A DNA stretch of 64,000 nt from Streptococcus mitis (GCF_003943935.1 NZ_RJOB01000009.1:27379-91378), one strand, 5' to 3'; shown: positions 37,498-46,604, counted from the first letter of the stretch. Numbers and translations are program-made. The notes: a model not told the origin generated them from the letters alone.

Positions 37498-40041
37498 ATG
37501 AAATCATTTTTTAAAACATATTGGACCTATTTTGTTTCTTTCATCATTCCTGTATTGATTATGACAGGAGTATATCTATCTCAAGGTATCTACTGGAATA
37601 GCGATACATCCCCACTATTAGGAGATGGCTTTCACCAATACGTTATTTTTGATATAGCTCTAAGGAATATCCTACATGGAAATGGTAGTCTGTTTTACAC
37701 CTTTACAAGTGGCCTAGGACTAAACTTCTATGCCCTATCTAGTTATTACTTGGGTAGTTTCCTTTCGCCTCTAGTTTACTTTTTAAATCTGTCGAATATG
37801 CCAGATGCTGTCTATCTGACAACTCTCTTAAAATTTGGATTGATTGGTCTGTCAACCTTCTTTAGTTTAAATAAATTATTTAAAAATATCCCTCAGACTT
37901 TAAAACTAGCTTTATCTACTTCCTATGCTCTGATGAGTTTCACTGTTAGTCAACTAGAGATAAAAACCTGGCTGGATGTTTTTATCTTGATTCCTTTAAT
38001 TATAACTGGTTTACACCTACTTATAACTGAAAAGAAAATCTCATTATACTTTACAAGTCTGTCAATCTTATTTATCCAAAACTATTATTTTGGCTATATG
38101 ACAGCATTGTTTCTTATTTTCTGGTATCTCTGTCAAATTTCTTGGGACTTTAAAACTCGAAAATCATCTTTTCTTTATTTCATAATCACCTCCGTTTTAG
38201 CTGGCATGGCTAGTCTGATTATGACTCTTCCAACTCTGTTTGATTTACAGACACATGGGGAAAAATTGACTGAAGTTACAAAGTTTCAAACTGAAAGTAG
38301 CTGGTATCTTGATCTCTTTACTAAGCAATTCATTGGTTCTTTTGACACAACAAAGTATGGGGCCATCCCAATGATTTTTGTTGGACTACTCCCCTTTATT
38401 TTGACCATTTTATTTTTTACGCTGAAATCTATTAAGTTTCCCGTGAAACTTATCTATTCAATCTTCTTTACATTTTTAATTGCAAGCTTTTATATAGAAG
38501 CTCTTGATTTATTTTGGCAAGGCATGCATACTCCAAACATGTTTTTACATCGCTATGCTTGGATTTTCTCTACCTTGTTAATCTACACAGCAGCGGAAGT
38601 CTTAAATCGTCTGAAAGAAATTAAAATCTGGAACTTTTTAGTTTCGCTTTTTCTTGTAGTAACAGGATTTTTAGCTACCATCTATCTAAAATCGCATTAT
38701 TCTTTTTTAACAGATTTGAATATTCTGCTTACTCTTGAATTTTTGGTTGTCTATTCGCTTTTACTCCTTGCAGTTATCAAAAAGTTTATCTCTGTAAATC
38801 TATTTGCCATTCTAATCTCTTTATTTATAATGGTTGAAATGAGTTTAAATGCTTCATCTCAAATGAACGGAATTGCAAAGGAATGGGGATTTGCTTCTCG
38901 AAGTGCATATAGTAGAGATATCCAAGCTATGGAATCTTTCTCAACATATATTGGAAATTCATTTACTCGTACTGAAAAACTACAAACTCAGACAGGGAAT
39001 GACAGTATGAAATTCAACTACAATGGAATCTCTCAATTTTCATCTGTTCGAAATCGTTCAGCAAGCTCTACTTTGGATAAACTCGGCTTTAAATCCTCTG
39101 GGACCAATCTCAATCTCCGTTATGCAAATAATAGTATTTTGGCTGATAGTTTATTTGGCATCCAGTATAATATCTCAGACAGTCCTATTGATAAGTATGG
39201 TTTTAAAGATATCTATCAAAAAAATAATCTTACCCTATATGAAAATCAATACTCACTTCCGATTGCATTTGCTAGTCAATCTATTTACAACGATGTCAAG
39301 TTCACTGAACACACTCTAGATAATCAGGCCTCGTTTTTAAATCAACTTGCTGATGTCAATTTTGATTATTTTTCTCCAATACCCTATGAAAAAACAGAGA
39401 ATACTGATGATTTGATTAGTGTTACAAGTTCTTCAAATGAAGATGCAGCAATCCAGTATCAAATTGAAGTTCCAGAAAACAGCCAAGTTTATCTTTCTTT
39501 CACAAACCTTCACTTTTCTAATGACAAACAAAAAAAGGTTGACATCCTTGTAAATGGGGAAAATAAAACTTTTACAACTGATAATGTCTTCTCCTTCTTT
39601 AATCTAGGATATACTAAAGAGAAAAAAACTTTCAATATTGATGTTAGTTTCCCTGGAAATTCACAGGTATCATTTGAATCTCCTACCTTCTATCGTTTAG
39701 ATACCAAAACTTTTACCGAGGCAATTCAAAAAATTAAAGAACAACCTGTCACAGTATCAACTTCTAAAAATAAGGTCTTTGCTACATATGATGTCAAACA
39801 AGATACGTCGATTTTCTTCACCATTCCTTATGACAAAGGTTGGTCTGCCTACCAAGATGGTAAGAAAATAAAAATTAACCAAGCTCAAACTGGCTTTATG
39901 AAAGTTGACGTTCCTAAGGGAAAAGGAACTATTACACTTTCCTTTATTCCCAATGGGTTTGTTATTGGAGCAATCTGTTCCTTTACTTCTCTTTTACTAT
40001 TTGCAATCTATAATCACAAACGAAAGTCATCTAAGACATAA
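37498..40041 (+). CDS. YfhO-family membrane protein (GT-C-like)
   Basis: 847 residues with about 13 membrane helices in the first 440 residues and one at the C-terminus (GFVIGAICSFTSLLLFAIY), plus a large extracytoplasmic domain (about 470-810). The N-terminal GDGFHQYVIFDIALRNILHG loop has the acidic residue of GT-C transferases. YfhO proteins are implicated in glycosylation of lipoteichoic acid in other Firmicutes; the substrate here is unknown. The start follows GAGGTAAC. Confidence 0.85.
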   Translation: MKSFFKTYWTYFVSFIIPVLIMTGVYLSQGIYWNSDTSPLLGDGFHQYVIFDIALRNILHGNGSLFYTFTSGLGLNFYALSSYYLGSFLSPLVYFLNLSNMPDAVYLTTLLKFGLIGLSTFFSLNKLFKNIPQTLKLALSTSYALMSFTVSQLEIKTWLDVFILIPLIITGLHLLITEKKISLYFTSLSILFIQNYYFGYMTALFLIFWYLCQISWDFKTRKSSFLYFIITSVLAGMASLIMTLPTLFDLQTHGEKLTEVTKFQTESSWYLDLFTKQFIGSFDTTKYGAIPMIFVGLLPFILTILFFTLKSIKFPVKLIYSIFFTFLIASFYIEALDLFWQGMHTPNMFLHRYAWIFSTLLIYTAAEVLNRLKEIKIWNFLVSLFLVVTGFLATIYLKSHYSFLTDLNILLTLEFLVVYSLLLLAVIKKFISVNLFAILISLFIMVEMSLNASSQMNGIAKEWGFASRSAYSRDIQAMESFSTYIGNSFTRTEKLQTQTGNDSMKFNYNGISQFSSVRNRSASSTLDKLGFKSSGTNLNLRYANNSILADSLFGIQYNISDSPIDKYGFKDIYQKNNLTLYENQYSLPIAFASQSIYNDVKFTEHTLDNQASFLNQLADVNFDYFSPIPYEKTENTDDLISVTSSSNEDAAIQYQIEVPENSQVYLSFTNLHFSNDKQKKVDILVNGENKTFTTDNVFSFFNLGYTKEKKTFNIDVSFPGNSQVSFESPTFYRLDTKTFTEAIQKIKEQPVTVSTSKNKVFATYDVKQDTSIFFTIPYDKGWSAYQDGKKIKINQAQTGFMKVDVPKGKGTITLSFIPNGFVIGAICSFTSLLLFAIYNHKRKSSKT

Positions 40042-40069
40042 AAAAATCGACCAGTTGGTCGATTTTTTT
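40041..40069. terminator. Bidirectional terminator between yfhO-like and yhgE-like genes
   Basis: TCGACCA (40047-40053) and TGGTCGA (40056-40062) flanked by A6 and T7, so it works for both convergent genes. Confidence 0.85.
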
Positions 40070-42710
40070 AATTTTCTTCCATTTTCTTAGGTCGATAGGC
40101 TAGCATACCTAAACCAGTAAATAGGGCTAATATCACAGCAAGGAAAATGACTTGATGATGAATATTTCCTGTCATAGAGATTGTTTGTCGTAATCCCGAA
40201 ACCGAATAACTCATTGGTAACCAGGGATTAATAGCTCTAAAGAAATCATTTGTCAAGGCAAGTGGATAGGTACCTGCACTTGATGCTAACTGTAATAAAA
40301 GCAAAATAAGAGAGAAGAAAGCTCCTATACGGCTATTCCATGTTGTTAAAGCGGTCACCATGGACATGAATACTAAACTTGTTAGGATAATGAGAATAAA
40401 TGTTCTCATTTCATGATTAGCAGTTAAACCAATAAGATGAACTCCTCCATATACCAAAATTCCTGCTAAAACAGCTATAATACCATTTATTTCAGCTCGA
40501 GATTTCAACCAAGCCCAACGGCTCTCTGGATGACGACCTGAAGGTAATTTAGCAAAAATCATATTTGTTGATAATGCAGCGACAAATAGAGCGACTGATA
40601 TCATATAAGGAGCCATAGCAATCCCATTTACAGGAACTTGATCATTGTCTGTTTTTGAAAGATTGAGTGGATTTGACAAAATCTCTGCATTTTTAGATTC
40701 TGTTGATGCTGATTTGAGTTGATCACTAGCATTACCTAGTCCTTGTCCTAAAGAAACAACTCCTGTCTGTAAATCTTCCAATCCAGAAGTTAACTTTGTT
40801 CCACCTTCTGCAAGTTTCCCAGCTCCATCTGCCAATTTATTAGCTCCATTCTCTAATTGAGAAGCACCTGAAAGTAACTGACTGGATTTGTCTGCTAATT
40901 GACCAGATCCTGATTGTAATTTATCAACTCCTGCCATTAATTCTTGACTCTTTTGATTCAATTGATTAGACCCAGTTGATAATTTTTCAATACCAGATAC
41001 TAATTCTGGAGTTTTTTCAACTAATTGACCAACTCCTGCTGTCAAGCTAGAAGATTTTTGTGTCAAGGTATTTGAGCCTGAAACTAGTTGATCCAAACTA
41101 CCTGTCAAGGTGGAATTTTTTTCACTTAGTTGACTTGCGCCCTGAGAAACTTTATCAACACCTGCAGTATATGCATTTACACCTGATGCAATCGACTGAC
41201 TGGCAGGAACTAATTTACTCGTCACTGCTCCCTGCATTTCTGTTAATCCACTTGACAATCCTGTCAAAGAAGTAGAAGCAATCGGTAATACTTGATTGGC
41301 TTTATTTTTTAATGTCGAAAGATTTGAAGATTGATTTTGTAAGTTTTTTAAACCTCCCTGTAAACCTTGTACTAAAGCTATAATTGACTGAGCCGATTGA
41401 ATACTATCAGTCGAATTTTGAGATACAGAAGCACTTATCTCAGCTTGTTGCTCACTTGTCAATGATTGATAAGCTGCTGTCGATTGAATATTGGCTAATG
41501 TAGCTGCTTTTTCAGACTGAGCACTTACTAGCATTTGATTAGAAAGAGAAACTATACTTGATAAAACAGAAGACAATTGTTTTGTATCTCCAACATCAAT
41601 ATTTTGAATGGCTTGATTTAACTGATTTAGACCAGAAGATAATTGATTAATTTGATCTTTTTTCCCAGACGAAGCATCTAACTTGCTAGAAAGTTGTTGA
41701 ATCCCTTCACTTAATTGCTCCACCCCCATTCGAAGTGTAGCTGATTGACTAGATAACTGATTGGCTCCTGTTGCAAGATTTCCCACTCCATTTGTATAGG
41801 CACTAACACCAGATGAAAATTGATTAAGACCAGTATTGAGATGAGAAACACCGCCAGTATAGGATTCTACACCAGTATATAATTGATTGATTCCTCTTAC
41901 TAATTCAGGACTTTTAGAAGATAATTGACCTAACCCGCTATCTAATTGACTCACTGCACCAGCATATGTAACTAAGCCACTATTAAAATTCCCTAAGCCA
42001 AGATGAAGTTGTTCAACACCAAAAACATAAGCAGATAATCCTTTAGTAAACTGCTCCGTTCCATTTGAAAATGTTAAACTTGAATCTGCTAAAGAGTGTA
42101 GGTTAGTAGTTAATGTTTTACTTCCTGTCACTAATTGATTCGCTCCATCAGTTAATTTTTCACTACCAAAAGCTGCTTGACTCATACCATCTTTTAATTC
42201 GACCATCTTATCAAATAAAGCTTTAGTATAGGTCTCGGTTACATTGGTAGAAACATTCTGCTTTAATTGTGTCATCGCAGAATCACTCATCTTGCTGGCA
42301 ATAAAACTATGACCACTTGAAGTCTGATAATCGATTTGCATTTGCTCTGGATGATCCGTTAAAATCGAAGCTGCTTTTTCAGATAAATCACTTGGTAAAG
42401 TCACTACCATATAGTAATCGCCATCTTCCAATCCCTTCTTACCTTCCTCTTCATCTACGAAATGAAAATCTAAGCTTTTATTTTCTTTTAAATTTGACAC
42501 CATGTCTTTTCCTATAGCCATGGTATTACCGTTATAGGAAGCTTCTTTATCATTATTGACAACTGCCACAGGTAAGTCAGACAATTGCCCATATGGATCC
42601 CACATTGATGACAAAAATATGATATTGTACAGAGCTGGAATAAGAGAAATCCCTATCATGACAATAATAAAGGTTGGTTTTTTAAAAATTGTTTTCCATT
42701 CTTTAAACAT
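40068..42710 (-). CDS. YhgE/Pip-family ABC-2-type membrane protein
   Basis: 880 residues from ATG 42710, chosen because AGGAGAAGAT lies 2-9 nt upstream; an ATG seven codons earlier lacks this. One N-terminal helix (about 15-37, IVMIGISLIPALYNIIFLSS), a very long extracytoplasmic repeat domain (about 190-670) built of units of the LxxGxxxLxxxxxxL type, and five or so C-terminal helices with an ABC-2 permease pattern. Relatives include the Lactococcus phage-infection protein Pip. Function here unknown; divergent TetR control suggests an inducible efflux or envelope role. Confidence 0.85.
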   Translation of the reverse strand: MFKEWKTIFKKPTFIIVMIGISLIPALYNIIFLSSMWDPYGQLSDLPVAVVNNDKEASYNGNTMAIGKDMVSNLKENKSLDFHFVDEEEGKKGLEDGDYYMVVTLPSDLSEKAASILTDHPEQMQIDYQTSSGHSFIASKMSDSAMTQLKQNVSTNVTETYTKALFDKMVELKDGMSQAAFGSEKLTDGANQLVTGSKTLTTNLHSLADSSLTFSNGTEQFTKGLSAYVFGVEQLHLGLGNFNSGLVTYAGAVSQLDSGLGQLSSKSPELVRGINQLYTGVESYTGGVSHLNTGLNQFSSGVSAYTNGVGNLATGANQLSSQSATLRMGVEQLSEGIQQLSSKLDASSGKKDQINQLSSGLNQLNQAIQNIDVGDTKQLSSVLSSIVSLSNQMLVSAQSEKAATLANIQSTAAYQSLTSEQQAEISASVSQNSTDSIQSAQSIIALVQGLQGGLKNLQNQSSNLSTLKNKANQVLPIASTSLTGLSSGLTEMQGAVTSKLVPASQSIASGVNAYTAGVDKVSQGASQLSEKNSTLTGSLDQLVSGSNTLTQKSSSLTAGVGQLVEKTPELVSGIEKLSTGSNQLNQKSQELMAGVDKLQSGSGQLADKSSQLLSGASQLENGANKLADGAGKLAEGGTKLTSGLEDLQTGVVSLGQGLGNASDQLKSASTESKNAEILSNPLNLSKTDNDQVPVNGIAMAPYMISVALFVAALSTNMIFAKLPSGRHPESRWAWLKSRAEINGIIAVLAGILVYGGVHLIGLTANHEMRTFILIILTSLVFMSMVTALTTWNSRIGAFFSLILLLLQLASSAGTYPLALTNDFFRAINPWLPMSYSVSGLRQTISMTGNIHHQVIFLAVILALFTGLGMLAYRPKKMEEN

Positions 42711-42733
42711 ATCTTCTCCTTTTTTAAACATAT

Positions 42734-42817
42734 TGTCTAAAATTTTGATATAATAGATTATACATTAAAAAATCTAAATTACAAGATAAAAAATTCATTT
42801 TTAGACAGATAGTCTAA
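42734..42817. promoter_or_regulatory. Divergent yhgE-like/tetR promoter region with palindromic operator
   Basis: TTAGAC-AGATA-GTCTAA (42801-42817) is a perfect inverted repeat. A half-site TGTCTAA recurs at 42734-42740 beside the yhgE-like start. TATAAT at 42749-42754 (plus, extended TGA) and on the minus strand at 42757-42762 (with TTGTAA 16 bp upstream) are the candidate -10s. Confidence 0.65.
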
Positions 42818-42837
42818 TTTGTTTACAAGGAGGAAAT

Positions 42838-43380
42838 ATGCAAGAAAGTAACAAACGCTTAAAAACAAAGCGAACTATTGAAAATGCTATGGTACAATTA
42901 CTAATGGAACAACCATTTGATCAAATTTCTACTGTCAAGTTAGCAGAAAAAGCCGGAATTAGTCGTTCCAGCTTCTATACTCACTATAAGGATAAGTATG
43001 ATATGATCGAGCACTATCAAAGCAAGCTATTTCATACATTTGAATATATTTTTCAAAAACATGTTCATCACAAAAGAGATGCTATTTTAGAAGTCTTTGA
43101 ATATCTAGAGTCAGAACCACTTCTGGCTGCTCTGCTTTCTGAAAACGGGACTAAAGAAATTCAAAATTTCTTACGAAATAAACTTCATATCATGCTCAGT
43201 ACAGATTTACAAAAGCGATTTATGCAACTGAATCTCAATACCACTGAATTAGAATATAGTAGCATCTATCTAACTCATGCACTTTTTGGTGTCTGTCAAA
43301 CTTGGATTGCACATGGAAAAAAAGAAAGTCCTCAAGAAATAACAGATTTCCTTATGAAGATGCTTGGTGATACAAATTGA
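42838..43380 (+). CDS. TetR-family repressor
   Basis: 180 residues. N-terminal TetR helix-turn-helix (about 8-55) with RTIENAMVQLLMEQPFDQISTVKLAEKAGIS and SRSSFYTHYKDKYDMI split around residue 45. The C-terminal half is a ligand-binding type of unknown specificity (TetR_C_7-like by feel). AAGGAGGAAAT precedes the ATG. Likely represses itself and the divergent yhgE-like gene from the TTAGAC palindrome. Confidence 0.9.
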   Translation: MQESNKRLKTKRTIENAMVQLLMEQPFDQISTVKLAEKAGISRSSFYTHYKDKYDMIEHYQSKLFHTFEYIFQKHVHHKRDAILEVFEYLESEPLLAALLSENGTKEIQNFLRNKLHIMLSTDLQKRFMQLNLNTTELEYSSIYLTHALFGVCQTWIAHGKKESPQEITDFLMKMLGDTN

Positions 43381-43385
43381 TACAA

Positions 43386-43415
43386 AAAGAGGAACACAGT
43401 TGTGTTCCCTTTTAT
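43386..43415. terminator. Bidirectional terminator between tetR and tRNA-Asn
   Basis: GGAACACA (43391-43398) and TGTGTTCC (43401-43408) with T/A-runs on both sides. Confidence 0.8.
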
Positions 43416-43420
43416 CTATA

Positions 43421-43494
43421 CTCCGCCAGTAGGACTCGAACCTACGACATCATGATTAACAGTCATGCGCTACTACCAACTGAGCTATGGCGGA
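43421..43494 (-). tRNA. tRNA-Asn (GTT)
   Basis: 74 nt cloverleaf: acceptor TCCGCCA/TGGCGGA with discriminator G, anticodon loop CTGTTAA reading GTT, T-loop TTCGAGT. CCA is not encoded. Lies 5 bp after tRNA-Glu on the same transcript. Confidence 0.96.
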
Positions 43495-43499
43495 TAAAA

Positions 43500-43571
43500 T
43501 AGTCCGTACGGGATTCGAACCCGTGTTACCGCCGTGAAAAGGCGGTGTCTTAACCCCTTGACCAACGGACC
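43500..43571 (-). tRNA. tRNA-Glu (TTC), first copy
   Basis: 72 nt. Acceptor GGTCCGT/ACGGACT with discriminator A, anticodon TTC within CCTTTTCACGG, T-loop TTCGAAT. Identical over its whole length to the copy at 63825-63896. The promoter TTGACA (43617-43622), 16 bp, TATAAT (43595-43600) lies just upstream, touching the comE stop. Confidence 0.97.
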
Positions 43572-43594
43572 TTCTATCTGTAGCAGATATAACC

Positions 43595-43622
43595 ATTATA
43601 TCAATTTCTTACTAATTGTCAA
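43595..43622 (-). promoter_or_regulatory. tRNA-Glu/tRNA-Asn promoter
   Basis: TTGACA, 16 bp, TATAAT on the minus strand, about 24 bp before tRNA-Glu and immediately after comE. Confidence 0.75.
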
Positions 43623-44375
43623 TTACTTTTGAGATTTTTTCTCTAAAATATCTTTCAATTTTCTAATTTTTAATCTTGAAATAGGACAGCGATGATCTTC
43701 ATAGAAAACAATTTCTAAGTTTTTTCGATCAATTTCTCTGATATTGCCTATATTTACCAAAAATGACTTATGAGGAGAATAAAATCGCTGAGTATGTTTG
43801 TCCTTTTCCTGAATATCTGTCATTGTTCCATAGAACTCTTTTGCAAAATTCTTACCAATAATGCGCAATTTATGAGAGACACCTGTTGTTTCAATATACA
43901 AAATGTCATGGTAAGGAATTTTTAAATCATTTCCCTTGTAATTGTAGTCAAAATAATCTACAACATCTTCATTTTCAAGTAACATACTTTTAGTGTAGAA
44001 AATATTTTGCTCAATTCGCTTCTTAAACATATCATCATTGATATCCTTATCAACAAAATCTAGGGCTGATACCTGGTATTTATAGGTTAGAGTCGCAAAC
44101 TCTGATCGACTGGTAATAAAGACGATAATAGCGTAAGGATTGTAATGACGAATGAGCTGAGCCACTTCAAATCCCTTTTTCTCAATTCCATGAATATCGA
44201 TATCTAGGAAATAAAGCTGATTTACTTCGTCGTTTTCAATGTATTCTTCAAATTCACGGACTTTTCCTGTTGTTTTGTATGATATTGGAATATTCGATTC
44301 TTTCGAAATTTCATCCAATATTCTCTCTAGTCTCACTTGATGTTCAATAACATCCTCTAAAATTAAAACTTTCAT
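43623..44375 (-). CDS. comE: Competence response regulator ComE
   Basis: 250 residues. Receiver domain (about 1-120) with phospho-acceptor Asp58 in YFLDIDIHG, then a LytTR DNA-binding domain (about 140-245; IPYHDILYIETTGVSHKLRI, FYSPHKSFLVN). Phosphorylated ComE activates comCDE and comX through paired 9-bp repeats, both visible in this window. Overlaps comD by 4 bp. Confidence 0.97.
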   Translation of the reverse strand: MKVLILEDVIEHQVRLERILDEISKESNIPISYKTTGKVREFEEYIENDEVNQLYFLDIDIHGIEKKGFEVAQLIRHYNPYAIIVFITSRSEFATLTYKYQVSALDFVDKDINDDMFKKRIEQNIFYTKSMLLENEDVVDYFDYNYKGNDLKIPYHDILYIETTGVSHKLRIIGKNFAKEFYGTMTDIQEKDKHTQRFYSPHKSFLVNIGNIREIDRKNLEIVFYEDHRCPISRLKIRKLKDILEKKSQK

Positions 44376-45697
44376 TCAAATTCCCTCTTAAATCTAATAA
44401 TTTGTCTAAATGTACTGCCTTCCATCTCTGTTTCTAAAATAATATTGTTGTACTTATCTAGTAGTTCTTTCACATTATTTAATCCTACTCCGCGATTTCT
44501 TCCCTTAGTAGAGAATCCTAATGAAAATAGATCTCCTGAAGGAATCATCGTCATTTTACATGAATTCTGAATCACAATAACTGTTTCAGTTTCCATCTTA
44601 ATAACTGCTACTTCCATCTGCTTTTTATAACTATCAGCCGATCCTTCGACAGCATTGTTCAATAAAACACTCATAATACGAACCAAATCCAATAGTTCAA
44701 TTTGGAGCGTGGTAATCGTATCTTTTACTTCCAGTGTAAACTCTACACCATTATTTCGAGCATAGACAATTGACTGAGCAACCAAACTTCGTAAAGCTGA
44801 ATCTTCTATGTTATTCAAATCAAAGTAAGTATACTTATCTGAACGCAGTTTGTGATTAGCTTTGACCAAAACTTCATTGTAAACTCTGTCAATTTCCTGT
44901 AAATTACCACTGTCAATTGCCATCTGCATACTAACAAGCATTCCAGCATAATCATGTCGAAATCCACGGATTTCATTATACAGTCCAACAATTTCATCTG
45001 TATAGTTTTGTAAATGTTTCTGTTCAAATTTCTTCTGCTTCAAAGCAATCTCTTTTTCCATTTGTTCTTTATAAGAATTCATTGCAAAGAAGGTCAAAAG
45101 TAACGAGATAAAAACAATAGATGATAAAATACTTCCAAAACTATTTAAATGTTTAATCGTACTTACCATATTTGAAACGAAAGATACAATATGGAGCAGT
45201 AGTAAGGCAAAAAATACTTTTTTCAAGAAAGGATAAAGGTAGTCCTTGTCAAAATATGCTAGTTCCAAATGGAAATAATGAATGATTTTTAAAACAACAA
45301 AATAGGTCAACACCGTTACAACGAAAAAGAATAGGCTATAATATTGTAAAACAAAATTGTCTCCTGTTATAGAGGAGAACGTTACGGACAGAAAGTTATG
45401 AGTGCTCTCATATAAAAGAGATAGTAGTAAACTTAGAAATAGTCCTCTATCCCTCTCATACTGTTTCATCCATCGAAAATAGGAATATAAGCCCAAAGGA
45501 AATAAAAATCTTGCAATCCCTAACCCATCTAAATATAGGAGATAAAAGGGAAGTTCAAGTACTGCTTCTACTAGTAATGTATAGATACCAAAAACGTATA
45601 GTTCCTTTGCTTTTATTTGACCTTTACAAATTAAATGGTAACTGTGACTAATAATTAAAAAATGAACAAGAACTATCCCAAATCCAAATAAATCCAT
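44372..45697 (-). CDS. comD: Competence-peptide sensor kinase ComD
   Basis: 441-residue HPK10 kinase. Six or seven N-terminal membrane helices (about 4-205) form the peptide sensor; coiled coil 210-235; phospho-acceptor His248 in GFRHDYAG; N-box LLNNAVEGS; G-box GRNRGVGLNNV. It senses the CSP encoded 20 bp upstream. Because the CSP here is a variant type, the sensor domain should be the matching pherotype. Confidence 0.97.
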   Translation of the reverse strand: MDLFGFGIVLVHFLIISHSYHLICKGQIKAKELYVFGIYTLLVEAVLELPFYLLYLDGLGIARFLFPLGLYSYFRWMKQYERDRGLFLSLLLSLLYESTHNFLSVTFSSITGDNFVLQYYSLFFFVVTVLTYFVVLKIIHYFHLELAYFDKDYLYPFLKKVFFALLLLHIVSFVSNMVSTIKHLNSFGSILSSIVFISLLLTFFAMNSYKEQMEKEIALKQKKFEQKHLQNYTDEIVGLYNEIRGFRHDYAGMLVSMQMAIDSGNLQEIDRVYNEVLVKANHKLRSDKYTYFDLNNIEDSALRSLVAQSIVYARNNGVEFTLEVKDTITTLQIELLDLVRIMSVLLNNAVEGSADSYKKQMEVAVIKMETETVIVIQNSCKMTMIPSGDLFSLGFSTKGRNRGVGLNNVKELLDKYNNIILETEMEGSTFRQIIRFKREFE

Positions 45698-45717
45698 TAC
45701 TCTTTCCCCTTATTTCA

Positions 45718-45843
45718 TTACTTTTTTCGTCGGAAAAGAAAATCAAGGAGGATGTCAGAAACCCTACTTTCCCCACCTTGAATCTTTTGTAAGTCTTTTT
45801 CCTTCAAGACTACAAACTGTTCCAATTTAACTATGTTTTTCAT
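45718..45843 (-). CDS. comC: Competence-stimulating peptide precursor ComC, variant pherotype
   Basis: 41-residue precursor, too short for routine ORF calling. The leader [20 protein letters not shown] continues to IQGG, a double-glycine site cut by ComAB. The mature 17-residue peptide reads [17 protein letters not shown]. It differs from pneumococcal CSP-1 (EMRLSKFFRDFILQRKK) and CSP-2 (EMRISRIILDFLFLRKK) but shares the charged N-terminus and the basic RKK end. GAGGAGATTTTATT precedes the ATG. Confidence 0.96.
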   Translation of the reverse strand: MKNIVKLEQFVVLKEKDLQKIQGGESRVSDILLDFLFRRKK

Positions 45844-45870
45844 AATAAAATCTCCTCAATGTTTTTTTCT

Positions 45871-45886
45871 TGTAAGCTAACTTACA
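45871..45886 (-). repeat. Inverted repeat in the comC leader
   Basis: TGTAAG-N4-CTTACA lies just after the comC -10, in the 5' untranslated region; it could form a small hairpin or bind a regulator. Confidence 0.5.
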
Positions 45887-45892
45887 AAAACC

Positions 45893-45959
45893 ATTATACA
45901 AAACGGAATTTCATTTTAGATAAAATTCTCTCAACTGTCATTTTTTTCTCCCCAAGTGT
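45893..45959 (-). promoter_or_regulatory. ComE-dependent promoter of comCDE
   Basis: On the minus strand ACACTTGGG (45951-45959), 12 bp, ACAGTTGAG (45930-45938), the ComE direct repeat, then 31 bp to TATAAT (45893-45898). There is no good -35, as expected for an activator-dependent promoter. Confidence 0.9.
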
Positions 45960-45970
45960 ACTTTTTTAAG

Positions 45971-45995
45971 AAAAAAGCCGGGAAAATTCCCAGCT
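45971..45995 (-). terminator. tRNA-Arg terminator
   Basis: GCCGGGAA / TTCCCAGC stem followed on the minus strand by TTTTTTCTT; insulates comCDE from the tRNA. Confidence 0.75.
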
Positions 45996-46007
45996 TTGCT
46001 ACTATAT

Positions 46008-46081
46008 TGATCCCAGCAGGATTCGAACCTGCGACCGTTCGCTTAGAAGGCGAATGCTCTATCCAGCTGAGCTATGAGACC
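46008..46081 (-). tRNA. tRNA-Arg (TCT)
   Basis: 74 nt. Acceptor GGTCTCA/TGGGATC (two G-U pairs) with discriminator A, anticodon TCT in CCTTCTAAG, T-loop TTCGAAT. Between rlmH and comC, the usual position in this group and the classic landmark beside comCDE. Confidence 0.95.
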
Positions 46082-46124
46082 TAACACAATCATTCTACCA
46101 AAAATTCAATTAAAAGTCAATTTT

Positions 46125-46604
46125 CTATTTATGGTAGGGTGATCCCTGCTGAATCGTAAAAGCGCGATAGATTTGTTCAGCAAGGACTAGTCTCATTAAC
46201 TGATGAGGCAAGGTTAAACGGCCAAAACTAACAGAAAGATTAGCTCTATTTTTTACAGCTGATGATAATCCTAAACTTCCCCCAATAATAAAGGTAAGAG
46301 TAGAAAATCCTTTTATAGAAGCTTCTTCTAACTGCTTACTAAATTCTTCCGAAGAGAAAGTTTTCCCTTCTATAGCCAACACAATAACGAAATCACGGTC
46401 ACCAACTTTTGATAAAATTCGCTGACCTTCTATTTCTAAAATTTTTTGATTTTCTGACTCACTGGCCCTATCTGGTGTTTTTTCATCTGCTAGCTCAATC
46501 ATTTCAAGCTTAGCAAATCGAGAAATTCGTTTTGAATACTCTGAAATACCATCTTTTAAATACTTTTCTTTCAGTTTCCCAACTGTTACAACTTTAATTT
46601 TCAT
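46125..46604 (-). CDS. rlmH: 23S rRNA pseudouridine-1915 N3-methyltransferase RlmH
   Basis: 159-residue SPOUT methyltransferase (old name YbeA). The knotted SAM site is [10 protein letters not shown] (about 105-114) and the C-terminal tail [33 protein letters not shown] fits the family exactly. Methylates pseudouridine 1915 in helix 69. Full length. Divergent from htrA. Confidence 0.96.
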   Translation of the reverse strand: MKIKVVTVGKLKEKYLKDGISEYSKRISRFAKLEMIELADEKTPDRASESENQKILEIEGQRILSKVGDRDFVIVLAIEGKTFSSEEFSKQLEEASIKGFSTLTFIIGGSLGLSSAVKNRANLSVSFGRLTLPHQLMRLVLAEQIYRAFTIQQGSPYHK

